DNA from: Ignavibacteriota bacterium
Lineage (GTDB): Bacteria; Bacteroidota; Ignavibacteria; Ignavibacteriales; Ignavibacteriaceae
Direction of reading: 5' to 3'
DNA length: 64,000 bases
Assembly: GCA_013285425.1 (NCBI GenBank)
Contig: CP053447.1
Span: forward strand, 564,001-628,000
Both the position numbers and the translations under genes were made by a program. This document shows positions 18,865 to 27,768 of the stretch, one piece after another. How positions within the stretch are numbered: the stretch's first letter is position 1; each line of letters starts with the position of its first letter. The notes under the pieces are model-generated. The model searched no databases. It was not told the origin of the DNA and saw only the letters and a list, made by a program, of their open reading frames with translations.

Positions 18865-20717
18865 TGGGGATAGAAAAGTATTTCGAACGTGAATATAATT
18901 TTCTTCAGACCGCTGGTGAAGAGTTTGCCAAAAAGCATCCTACACTTGGCTCACGGCTCAGAATGAGCGAACGTGAAAGAAAAGATCCGTTTGTTGAAAG
19001 ACTATTTGAAGGCTTTGCATTTCTTGCAGGAAGAATTCAGGAAAGACTGGATGATGAGTTTCCTGAAATTGCCGGAGGTATTCTTGAGATTTTGTTTCCT
19101 AATCTTTTAAAACCATTCCCTTCGTGTTCTATACTTCAGTTAAAACATAAACCAGGGGCAATATCCAAACCGATTGTTGTGGAAAAAGGCAGTGAAATTC
19201 AAACTGCCTCAGCAAAATATAAAGTCAGATATAAAGTTTATGCCGGAGTTTCTGATAAAAGCCGTCTAACTGAAAAGGAAGAACCTGCTGATTTTATTTT
19301 TCGTACAACTCAGGATGTTATCGTTAGACCAATGACTCTTTCAGATGTTACTGTAGAAGATTCAACAAAAGGAAATACAATTCTTAAACTTAAAATTCAG
19401 CCCGATAGAAATGTTGATTATGAATCTCTTCAGATGAATAACTTTCAGTTATATTTACAAGGTGCTGCATCTATTAAATTTGAGTTGTTGTATTTCCTTA
19501 CAAACTTTGTCTCCTCAGTTTCGGTTAAAGAATTATCCAACACTAAAGCAGCTTATACAGAAATTAAAGACTTTAAGATTGAAATTCCTGATTTATATAG
19601 TGAAGATTATTCAGCCCGTGATAATTCGATTCTGCCTTATTCAAAGCAGACATTCAGCGGATACAAACTACTTCAGGAATATTTTTCTTTTCCGGAAAAA
19701 TTCTTTTTTATTCAGATAAACGGATTGGAACAATTTAAAAGTTCTGAACAATCAGGTCCGTTTGAGATAAAAATTGATTTTAACAGAAGAATTGTAAAAG
19801 AAAAATGGGCAACATTAAAAAATATTTCTTTGCATTGCACTCCGATAGTCAATTTATTCAGCAGAATGACTGAAGAGGTAATTGTCAATCAGCGTTTACC
19901 GGAATATTATATAGTTCCTGACATAGACAGGAGAAAGAGCAGAGAGATTTACTCAGTAGATAAGGTTTCAGGTATCAGTGAAAGCAAAATAGAACAATAT
20001 AAGTATATACCGATTTCTTCCCACGATATACTTGATACAAGTGATCCTGATTATAATTATAAAAGATTTTTTTCTGTATTCAGAAGGACTCAAGTAAGCG
20101 ATATGTCTGAAACATTTATTCGCTTGTTTGGACCAAGTATGGAAGAGGATGATTTTCCAAAAGAAACTCTGAGTATTCAGGCAACTCTTTCAAACGGATT
20201 TTTACCGGCTTCATATCTGGAAGTTGGGGTTATAAAAGAGCCAATAAACTTTCCTGTTGGAATAGAAGCTTCCAATATTACTATTCCAACCGATGTTCTT
20301 GAAGGACCTGACAAGAGCAATTATCTGTGGTCGCTTATTGCAAATTTATCTGTCAGTTATACAAGCCTTTCAGAGGTAGAAACATTAAAGAATATTCTTA
20401 ATCTCTATAACTGGTTCAAAGTACATAACCATCCGAATAAAAAACGTATTGATGGTATATTAAAAATAGATAAGCCCAAAATCATCAGTAAGATAAAAAA
20501 CAGAAGTATTATACGCGGAATAGAATTTCATATTACCATTGACCCAAATGAATTTGAGCACGGGGCTGGTGATATCTATCTCTTTGGATTAATTCTGAAT
20601 AAGTTTTTGTCACAATATGTAACTGTAAATTCATTTATTCAACTGAGAATTACAGAATCCGGAACAAACAAAGAATACTTATGGGAACCGATAATCGGGA
20701 AAATACTGCCGCTGTAA
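18864..20717 (+). CDS. tssF: T6SS baseplate protein TssF
   Basis: A 617-residue protein (normal TssF length is about 580-620), coupled to tssE by a TAATG junction. The N-terminus has the family pattern: YFEREYNFLQTAGEEFAKKH, then RKDPFVERLFEGFAFLAGRI and FPEIAGGILEILFPNLLKP (YxxEL, DPhVERLLEgfAFLtarI, FPelsesLL..LyPhylrP in the proteobacterial family). TssF forms the (TssF)2-TssG wedge of the T6SS baseplate in the cytoplasm. The 3' end overlaps tssG by 37 bases. Confidence 0.92.
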   Translation: MGIEKYFEREYNFLQTAGEEFAKKHPTLGSRLRMSERERKDPFVERLFEGFAFLAGRIQERLDDEFPEIAGGILEILFPNLLKPFPSCSILQLKHKPGAISKPIVVEKGSEIQTASAKYKVRYKVYAGVSDKSRLTEKEEPADFIFRTTQDVIVRPMTLSDVTVEDSTKGNTILKLKIQPDRNVDYESLQMNNFQLYLQGAASIKFELLYFLTNFVSSVSVKELSNTKAAYTEIKDFKIEIPDLYSEDYSARDNSILPYSKQTFSGYKLLQEYFSFPEKFFFIQINGLEQFKSSEQSGPFEIKIDFNRRIVKEKWATLKNISLHCTPIVNLFSRMTEEVIVNQRLPEYYIVPDIDRRKSREIYSVDKVSGISESKIEQYKYIPISSHDILDTSDPDYNYKRFFSVFRRTQVSDMSETFIRLFGPSMEEDDFPKETLSIQATLSNGFLPASYLEVGVIKEPINFPVGIEASNITIPTDVLEGPDKSNYLWSLIANLSVSYTSLSEVETLKNILNLYNWFKVHNHPNKKRIDGILKIDKPKIISKIKNRSIIRGIEFHITIDPNEFEHGAGDIYLFGLILNKFLSQYVTVNSFIQLRITESGTNKEYLWEPIIGKILPL

Positions 20718-21700
20718 TAGAAGATCTTGTAAACAACGGACCTTTGTATAATGTGTGGCAGGCTGCTAGAGTTGCTGATAGTTATGTAAAAAAATTACAT
20801 CCTAAAAGAGATGAATCTATTTTTGAACAAACCGGAATAAGATTCAGACCTTATGAAAAGTATGAATATCCTCCGACGGATATTAAAAATATTAAGTTTG
20901 AAAATGATGAGATTATTTTTCTCGTTACTTTTTTAGGATTGTATGGTATTAATTCTCCGATACCAAGATGCTATGTAGAGCAAGTTGATTTTCAGCAAAG
21001 GATATTAGGTGCCGGACAGGTTCCGTTACAGAACTTTCTCGATATTTTTAATAACAGATTTTACTGGCTGTATTATCAGGCATGGAAAAAATACAGATTT
21101 TATCTGCATCTTAATTCAAATGAAAATAATAAAATAATTCAGAGAATTAATTCCTTTTGCGGCAGAGGATTTTTTGGAAAAAATAAAAACAAAGAACTTT
21201 CAGATTATGCCTTACTTAAATTTTCAGGTTTGTTCAGTCTTAGAGTAAGAAACAAATCAGGATTAGAAGTTTTACTTAATTATTTGTTTCCGCAATATGT
21301 AAATAAAATAAATGAGTTTGTACCAACCTGGCTTGAACTAACAGATGCACCGCTGCTGGGGGGCGATGATAATATTCTTGGTGAAACAAGTTTTATCGGC
21401 AGACATGCACTGGATTATACCGGAAGAATAAGTATTGAAATCGGTCCAATGTCATTTAATGATTATTTGGATTTTTTACCCGGTAAAACTCAATCAAAAA
21501 AACTGATAGAGCTGCTGTCTATATACCTTAACGATGGACTTGAATATGATTTTTGTTTTAGGATAAAAAGTGAAACAATAACTACAATTGCCTGGAATGA
21601 TGAAAGATTAAAATTAGGTTCTACGCTCTGGCTTGGGAAACCACAATCTGAAGTCATTTCAGTTTATATGCCGTATGAACAGCTATTTGAAATAAATTAA
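20681..21700 (+). CDS. tssG: T6SS baseplate protein TssG
   Basis: A 339-residue protein starting at ATG 20681 within tssF. The opening (VIEDLVNNGPLYNVWQAAR) corresponds to the FfQavRlLe region of TssG. The motifs IRFRPYEKYEYPPTDI, VTFLGLYGINSPIP and the Y-E-D-like NRFYWLYYQAWKKYR match FxGLxGpxGpLPxhYtE and FhHRllSLfYRAWaKyR. Near the C-terminus, LGGDDNILGETSFIGR replaces LG..avLG....d....fr. It binds two TssF copies in the baseplate wedge. Confidence 0.9.
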   Translation: MGTDNRENTAAVIEDLVNNGPLYNVWQAARVADSYVKKLHPKRDESIFEQTGIRFRPYEKYEYPPTDIKNIKFENDEIIFLVTFLGLYGINSPIPRCYVEQVDFQQRILGAGQVPLQNFLDIFNNRFYWLYYQAWKKYRFYLHLNSNENNKIIQRINSFCGRGFFGKNKNKELSDYALLKFSGLFSLRVRNKSGLEVLLNYLFPQYVNKINEFVPTWLELTDAPLLGGDDNILGETSFIGRHALDYTGRISIEIGPMSFNDYLDFLPGKTQSKKLIELLSIYLNDGLEYDFCFRIKSETITTIAWNDERLKLGSTLWLGKPQSEVISVYMPYEQLFEIN

Positions 21701-21809
21701 ACTTTCAATATTCACTGTTTTATTCCACTCATCAGCAGAAAATAATTTGATGTGTCATAATTCTGATGAGAATTAATTTTTAAATAAAAATATTTCCCGG
21801 AGATAAAAA

Positions 21810-24428
21810 ATGCAGAGTAAGGACTTAAAATCACTTCTTGTAAAGCTTAATAACTATCTTATAAGAAATCTTGATACGGCAACTGGTTTAGGGATTAACC
21901 GCTCACATTACGAAATCACTTTTGATCATCTTCTCAATTGTTTAATTGAAGATGGAATGGGTGATGTGCCTTTGATTCTTAAGCATTACAATATTGATGC
22001 TGGTGAAGTTCAGGCACGTGTAATTAAAAACCTTGAAGAGATGACAAAGGGAAATACTGGCAAGCCTAAATTATCTCCATTGCTTGCCGAACTTCTTGAA
22101 CAAGCATGGATAACAAGCTCTGTACATCACCACGAAACAAAAATCAGATCCGGAGCTTTGTTTGAGGTGTTTATAGCATCAGAGCAGGTAATAAGCAGCA
22201 ACTTGTTAAATATTCTTTCTTCGATAAAGCAGGAAGAGTTAAAGACTGAGTTTTATAATATTCTTAAAGGCTCTGTTGAAGATGCTTCAGTTGCATCTGA
22301 AATGCTATCAGCAGAAGAAGCAAAAGAAATTCCTGCCGATGGAACAGTGCTCGATTTATTCACAACAAATCTTACAGCTCAGGCTAAGGATGGAAAAATT
22401 GATCCAATACTTGGAAGAGATGATGAAATCATTCAGGTTATTGAAGTATTATCAAGGCGAAAAAAATCCAATCCGATTATTCTTGGTGAACCGGGTGTCG
22501 GGAAAACTGCTTTGGTTGAAGGTTTAGCTATTAAGATTGCTTCGGATGAAGTACCCGATGTATTAAAGAATAATCAAATATATTCACTTGATTTAGGTTC
22601 ACTACAGGCAGGAACAAAAATGAGAGGCGAGTTTGAAAAAAGATTGAAAGCAGTAATAACAGAAATAACAAATTCGCCGACACCTGCTATTTTATTTATA
22701 GATGAAGCACATACTCTGATTGGTGCCGGTGCTTCTGCAGGCGGAGGTGATGCTGCTAATCTTCTTAAACCCGCGCTTGCAAGAGGTTCATTCAGAGCAA
22801 TTGCAGCTACAACATATCTTGAATACAATAAATATTTTGCTAAAGATGCGGCACTTGAAAGAAGATTTCAGCCAATTTATGTAGGCGAACCCGAAGATGA
22901 TAAAGCAGTCCTGATGCTGCGCGGTATCAAAACCAAATACGAAGGATATCACGGAATTCATATTACTGATGAAGCGCTTGAAGGAGCAGTTAAACTTTCC
23001 AGAAGATATATTGCCGGAAGACAACTGCCCGATAAAGCAGTTGATTTACTTGATACTGCAGCAACAAGAGTTAAGATGTCGTTAACAAGTAAACCGCCTA
23101 AACTTGAATTGCTGATAAGTGAATTAAAATCTACAGAAATGGCTATCAGCTCACTTCAGAAGGATTCTGATATGGACCTCGCTTTTAATAAGGAAAGTCT
23201 TGATGCATTGAAAGTGAAAAAAGAAAATCTGGAAAAAGAGGTTAAAGAAAAAGAAGACAAATGGCTGAAGGAAAGTGAATTGACCCGCACACTTATGGAG
23301 TTAAGAAAGAAAAAATTTGCTGCAGCTAATAACGGCGGAGCTGATAAATCAATCAGCGATGAAATTGAAAAGATTAAGAAAGAACTTAGCGAAATTCAGG
23401 ATGTAAGACCACAGGTGTTTGCGGAGGTAACAAAGAACACTGTTGCTGAAGTAATAGAAGCCTGGACAGGAATTAAAGTCGGTAATATGACTAAAGATGA
23501 AATGACAACTATGCTGCAATTAGAAGATGAATTAAGAAAGCGTGTTTTAGGACAGGATCATGCAATTAAACAAATAGCTGATGTATTAAGAGGTGCTAAA
23601 GTAGGAATTAAAAAAGAGGAAGGACCGATTGGTGTCTTTATGTTAATCGGAACCAGCGGTGTTGGTAAAACTGAATTAGCAAGAGCAGTGGCAGAAGTTT
23701 TATTTGGTGATGAAAGATTTATGGTTACTTTGAATATGACAGAATATCAAAACGAATATAATACTTCAAGATTGATTGGAGCTGATCCGGGTCTTGTTGG
23801 ATACGGCGAAGGCGGTGCTTTAAGTGAACCTGTCAGAAGAAGACCATATTGTGTTGTTTTACTTGATGAAATTGAAAAAGCTAACTCAAGTGTAATAGAT
23901 CTTTTTATGCAGGTTTTCGACAGAGGTATGCTTCAGGATGCTGACAGAAGAAATATTGATTTTTCAAATACTATTATTTTTATGACATCCAATATTGCTT
24001 CTGATGTTGTATTTCAAAAGTATAATGAGGGAATGAATTCACCCGAAGATTTACTCGAAGAGTTGAGACCATATCTTAATCAATATTTCAGACCTGAGTT
24101 TTTAGGAAGAGTTAAACCAATTGTTTTTCTGCCGTTGAATGCCGAGGCAATGCGTCCGATTGTTGAGATTAAATTAAACAAGATTAAAAAACGTTTGATG
24201 CAAAACAGAAAACTTGAATTATCATTTGATAAAAAAGTTGTTGATGATATTCTTGAATCCTGCACAAGAGCAGAAACAGGAGCAAGAAATATTGATGCAA
24301 TTATTGATAAAAAACTTGCACCCGAAATTTCCTCTCAGATGATTGCCTTTATGGCTGAAGGTAAAGAACCGGATAAATTAATGGTTACAAAAGCTAAAGA
24401 CGGATCATTCAAATATAAATTTTCCTAA
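21810..24428 (+). CDS. clpV: T6SS AAA+ ATPase ClpV (TssH)
   Basis: An 872-residue Clp/Hsp100 protein with an N-terminal double Clp repeat (residues about 1-150) and two AAA+ rings: Walker A GEPGVGKT at 226-233 and GTSGVGKT at 614-621. Walker B sequences are ILFIDEAHT and CVVLLDEIEK, with a coiled-coil middle domain at about 420-520. The N-terminal HFDHLL-like HYEITFDHLLNCL helix and the wholly T6SS context support ClpV over housekeeping ClpB. It extracts TssC from contracted sheaths for reuse. GGAG precedes ATG 21810. Confidence 0.93.
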   Translation: MQSKDLKSLLVKLNNYLIRNLDTATGLGINRSHYEITFDHLLNCLIEDGMGDVPLILKHYNIDAGEVQARVIKNLEEMTKGNTGKPKLSPLLAELLEQAWITSSVHHHETKIRSGALFEVFIASEQVISSNLLNILSSIKQEELKTEFYNILKGSVEDASVASEMLSAEEAKEIPADGTVLDLFTTNLTAQAKDGKIDPILGRDDEIIQVIEVLSRRKKSNPIILGEPGVGKTALVEGLAIKIASDEVPDVLKNNQIYSLDLGSLQAGTKMRGEFEKRLKAVITEITNSPTPAILFIDEAHTLIGAGASAGGGDAANLLKPALARGSFRAIAATTYLEYNKYFAKDAALERRFQPIYVGEPEDDKAVLMLRGIKTKYEGYHGIHITDEALEGAVKLSRRYIAGRQLPDKAVDLLDTAATRVKMSLTSKPPKLELLISELKSTEMAISSLQKDSDMDLAFNKESLDALKVKKENLEKEVKEKEDKWLKESELTRTLMELRKKKFAAANNGGADKSISDEIEKIKKELSEIQDVRPQVFAEVTKNTVAEVIEAWTGIKVGNMTKDEMTTMLQLEDELRKRVLGQDHAIKQIADVLRGAKVGIKKEEGPIGVFMLIGTSGVGKTELARAVAEVLFGDERFMVTLNMTEYQNEYNTSRLIGADPGLVGYGEGGALSEPVRRRPYCVVLLDEIEKANSSVIDLFMQVFDRGMLQDADRRNIDFSNTIIFMTSNIASDVVFQKYNEGMNSPEDLLEELRPYLNQYFRPEFLGRVKPIVFLPLNAEAMRPIVEIKLNKIKKRLMQNRKLELSFDKKVVDDILESCTRAETGARNIDAIIDKKLAPEISSQMIAFMAEGKEPDKLMVTKAKDGSFKYKFS

Positions 24429-24545
24429 GACTGGATTATCTTTTAGTAATGACATTTTGATTGACGGTTTAAGGGAATGAATCTGTGAAGCAGTGAATTG
24501 AGTATGTAAATTTATTAAAATGAAATTTTTAAAAAGAGGTTACTA

Positions 24546-26663
24546 ATGGTTAGTTATAAGCACAACCAGCCGCATTATGAAATACATTTTTCTGAAATGA
24601 AAAATGAAGGTATTAATGTGTTGTCTTTTGAAGGCAGAGAAAAAATTTCAGAGCTGTTTGAATATCAGATCAGATTTATCTCTGATAATTTTGAATTGGA
24701 CTCTTCTAAAATCCTGAATAATCCCGCTGCACTTGTTTTTAATCGAGGTGATGAAGACCCATTTAAAATTCACGGAATAATTTCAAACATAGAGCAATAT
24801 GGCAAATCAAATGAATACAATTTTTATAAAGTTACTTTAGTTCCCTCGCTTTGGCGGCTTGGTCTTAATTATCAGAATGCTGTGTTTGAAAATTATAAAA
24901 TAGAAGATTTAATTAAGACTATATTCAATAAATCCAGTATTGATTTTAAAATTGATTTAAAGAGTTCATACCCTGAAAGTGAGTATTTGGTTCAGTATAA
25001 AGAAACAGATCTCAATTTTATCAACAGACGACTTGAACATTATGGTATTTACTATTATTTCGATCACTCAAGCGATAAAGATGTGGTAGTAATTACTGAT
25101 AATAATAACAACCTGCCAAAAATTGATTCTAAAGAACCGGTTAAGTTTAATTTAAATAAAGATCCCTTTGGTGAGAATGAATCAATCCATGAAATCAGCT
25201 GCAAAGAGAAAGTTGTAACAGGACTGGTAAAACTTAAAGATTATAATTATATGTTTCCTGAAAAACAATTGATTGGTCAAAGTCAGATAAATAATAGCGA
25301 TCCCGGATTTTACTACGATTATGGCGATAATTTTTTGAATGAAAATGAAGCTGAATTTCTTGCAAAAATAAGAAACCAGGAATTTATTGCACAAAGCAAA
25401 ATATTTTACGGAGTAAGTGATTGCAGATTGTTCAGAGCAGGTTATCGTTTTAATATGGATAAACATTATCGCAATGATTGGAACAGCGAATATATTTTAA
25501 CAAGCGTTACTTATAAAGGACAGCAGAAAAGCCTTTTTGCTTTTTTACCCGATCAGAAAAAGTATGAGCCTACATTTGAGTGCGAGTTCGAGGCAATACC
25601 ATTCAGTATCGAATACAGACCATTGAGAAATACACCGGTTCCCAAAGTAACCGGAATAATGAGTGCAAAAATATTATCAAGTGCCGGTGACGAATATGCA
25701 TCTGTTGATGACCACGGCAGATACAGAGCAAAGATGAATTTTGATCTTAGTGATGATGGGGCAACAATGCCTTTAAGACTCTCGCAGTTTTATTCAGGAC
25801 CCGGATATGGAATACACTTTCCGAATCACGAAGAAACGGAATTACTCTGGTCGTGTGTTGATGGAAATCCTGATCGTCCTGTCGGTTTGGGGACAGTTCC
25901 AAATCCATCTACAGCAACTCCGGTTTCTCAGAAAAACAGAAAGCAAAATATAATCCGAACTGCATCAGGTAATGAATTGATAATGGATGATTCATCCAGG
26001 GAAACAAAAATTTCTTTAACCTCATCCGGTAATCATAAGATATCATTAAATGATGCTGATAAAAAAATTGAAATTATCAGCAAAGAAAACCATAAACTGA
26101 TAATGGATGATGAAGAACAGAAAATTGAAGTCATCAGTAAAGAAGGGCATAAAATCCTGATGGATGACAAAAATACCAAACTTGAGGTTGCGACAAAGAA
26201 TGGTCACTTTATGAAAATTGATGATTCCGGCGGAGGTGAAAAAATTCATTTCTCTGATAAACCGGGAAACAATTATCTGACAATAGATATAACTAATAAT
26301 AAAATAGTGATAGAATCAAAGAACGGTGATATAGATATTCTTGCACCCAAGGGAGAAATAAAAATCCAATCCAAAAATCTTACAATTGAAACGGAAGAAG
26401 ATACAAAAATTAATTCCGGTAATATGAAAACAGAAACCGAACAGGATTTTGAACTGAGCTCAACTAATATTAAACAAGAAGCTAAGTCTGATCTAAAAAC
26501 AAAAGCTCTTAATATTACAGCTGAAGCAAATGCAGATCATAAAATTAAAGGAATGAATACAACTGTTGAGGCTGGTATAAACTCTCAGGTTAAAGGCTCG
26601 TTAGTTACGGTTGAAGCCTCTGGAATAAATACAATTAAGGGATCCCTGGTTAAAATTAATTAA
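24546..26663 (+). CDS. vgrG: T6SS spike protein VgrG (TssI)
   Basis: A 705-residue protein with a gp27-like part (residues about 15-350; EISELFEYQIRFIS, QYKETDLNFINRRLEHYGIYYYF), then the gp5 OB-fold (VDDHGRYRAKMNFDLSDD ... PDRPVGLGTVPN at about 395-450). The C-terminal 240 residues are a run of short beta-strand repeats (HKLIMDDEEQKIEVISKEGH, and later NITAEANADHKIKG types) that should form the triangular beta-helix needle. No extra enzymatic domain is seen, so cargo is probably loaded through the PAAR protein next door. GAGG precedes ATG 24546. Confidence 0.93.
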   Translation: MVSYKHNQPHYEIHFSEMKNEGINVLSFEGREKISELFEYQIRFISDNFELDSSKILNNPAALVFNRGDEDPFKIHGIISNIEQYGKSNEYNFYKVTLVPSLWRLGLNYQNAVFENYKIEDLIKTIFNKSSIDFKIDLKSSYPESEYLVQYKETDLNFINRRLEHYGIYYYFDHSSDKDVVVITDNNNNLPKIDSKEPVKFNLNKDPFGENESIHEISCKEKVVTGLVKLKDYNYMFPEKQLIGQSQINNSDPGFYYDYGDNFLNENEAEFLAKIRNQEFIAQSKIFYGVSDCRLFRAGYRFNMDKHYRNDWNSEYILTSVTYKGQQKSLFAFLPDQKKYEPTFECEFEAIPFSIEYRPLRNTPVPKVTGIMSAKILSSAGDEYASVDDHGRYRAKMNFDLSDDGATMPLRLSQFYSGPGYGIHFPNHEETELLWSCVDGNPDRPVGLGTVPNPSTATPVSQKNRKQNIIRTASGNELIMDDSSRETKISLTSSGNHKISLNDADKKIEIISKENHKLIMDDEEQKIEVISKEGHKILMDDKNTKLEVATKNGHFMKIDDSGGGEKIHFSDKPGNNYLTIDITNNKIVIESKNGDIDILAPKGEIKIQSKNLTIETEEDTKINSGNMKTETEQDFELSSTNIKQEAKSDLKTKALNITAEANADHKIKGMNTTVEAGINSQVKGSLVTVEASGINTIKGSLVKIN

Positions 26664-26683
26664 AATAAAATGAGTTAATACAA

Positions 26684-27760
26684 ATGAGTTTTGCAGCAAG
26701 AGTGGGTGATACTTGTGCACACGGAGGTGCAATTGTTATCGGTTGCCCGACAGTATTAATTGGTAATATGCCAGCCGCCCGGGTTGGTGATATGCACATG
26801 TGTCCGATGGTTACACCGGGTACGCCGCCTATTCCGCATGTCGGAGGACCAATTCTTCCACCCGGCAGTCCAACAGTTTTAATCGGCGGTATGCCGGCTG
26901 CAAGAGTGGGCGATATGGCTACTTGTGTTGGTCCGCCTGATTCTATTGTTATGGGCTGTATGACAGTGATGATCGGCACTGCAGGAAGCGGCAGTGCAAG
27001 CGGAGGAGGTGCAGGATCGAGCGGAGCAGCATCTGCACAAGCAGGTGCAAGAAATGCTTTATCAGGTAATGCAGAAGCAACAACAAGAAGTGAACATTGG
27101 ATTGAATTTGAATTACTTGATGAAGCCGGAAATGCCGTCAGCGGTGTTAATTATCTGTTAACCGATACTGATAATCAGGAATCTTCTGCGGTAGTTAATT
27201 CTGATGGAAGAATAGCCCGGGATGCATTAAAAGAAGGTCAATGTAAAGTGGAATTATTTGATCTTTTTGGCGCTGAGTGGTCTAAAGATAAAGCAAAGAT
27301 GGGTGATAAAATAAAATTAAAAGTCAAATCAATAGGTATAAAAGACGGAAGTAAAGTTGAATTCAGGATTTTTGTTAAGGATATTAATTACAGTGACCAT
27401 CTGCTGAAAAAACTTGAAGCAGATATCAATAGTGATAAGGCTGAAACAGAATGGGAGTTAAAAGTTGATGAAGATCTGATTAAGATTGTTGATTATAAAG
27501 AGAATATCGGAAGATACTCAAGACCATTTTTCTATTTTGATGCCTACTGCAATGAAATGGTTGCTAAATCCGGAATACTTGATGTTGATGATGATATTGA
27601 GATAGTATTTAAAGATGAAGAAGGTAATATTTTAGCCAACAAAGAATATCAGATTTATCTGCCGTCAGGAGAAATCAAAAAAGGAAAACTTGATAGTAAC
27701 GGAAAAACAAAGATTGAAAAAATCCCGCCCGGTAAAATTAAAATTTCGTTTAAGCCCTAA
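26684..27760 (+). CDS. PAAR spike-tip protein with C-terminal beta-domain extension
   Basis: A 358-residue protein. Residues 1-105 contain tandem PAAR-type repeats (AARVGDTCAHGGAIV; PAARVGDMHMCPM; PAARVGDMATCVGPP) that should fold as the conical tip on VgrG. A Gly/Ser/Ala linker (about 108-130) follows. Two transthyretin/CarboxypepD_reg-like beta-domains come next (VSGVNYLLTDTDNQES at about 155; ILANKEYQIYLPSGEIKKG and GKTKIEKIPPGKIKISF at the end). A middle domain resembles part of the protein at 32149-32988. Such extensions act as docking modules for effectors. It is 20 bases after vgrG and 8 bases before the putative effector gene. Confidence 0.88.
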   Translation: MSFAARVGDTCAHGGAIVIGCPTVLIGNMPAARVGDMHMCPMVTPGTPPIPHVGGPILPPGSPTVLIGGMPAARVGDMATCVGPPDSIVMGCMTVMIGTAGSGSASGGGAGSSGAASAQAGARNALSGNAEATTRSEHWIEFELLDEAGNAVSGVNYLLTDTDNQESSAVVNSDGRIARDALKEGQCKVELFDLFGAEWSKDKAKMGDKIKLKVKSIGIKDGSKVEFRIFVKDINYSDHLLKKLEADINSDKAETEWELKVDEDLIKIVDYKENIGRYSRPFFYFDAYCNEMVAKSGILDVDDDIEIVFKDEEGNILANKEYQIYLPSGEIKKGKLDSNGKTKIEKIPPGKIKISFKP

Positions 27761-27768
27761 GTGATTAT

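Noticed and set aside
26656-26979. Minus-strand ORF rich in Pro/Thr/Gly
   Set aside because: It is the shadow of the PAAR repeats; its apparent repeats come from the PAAR coding repeats.
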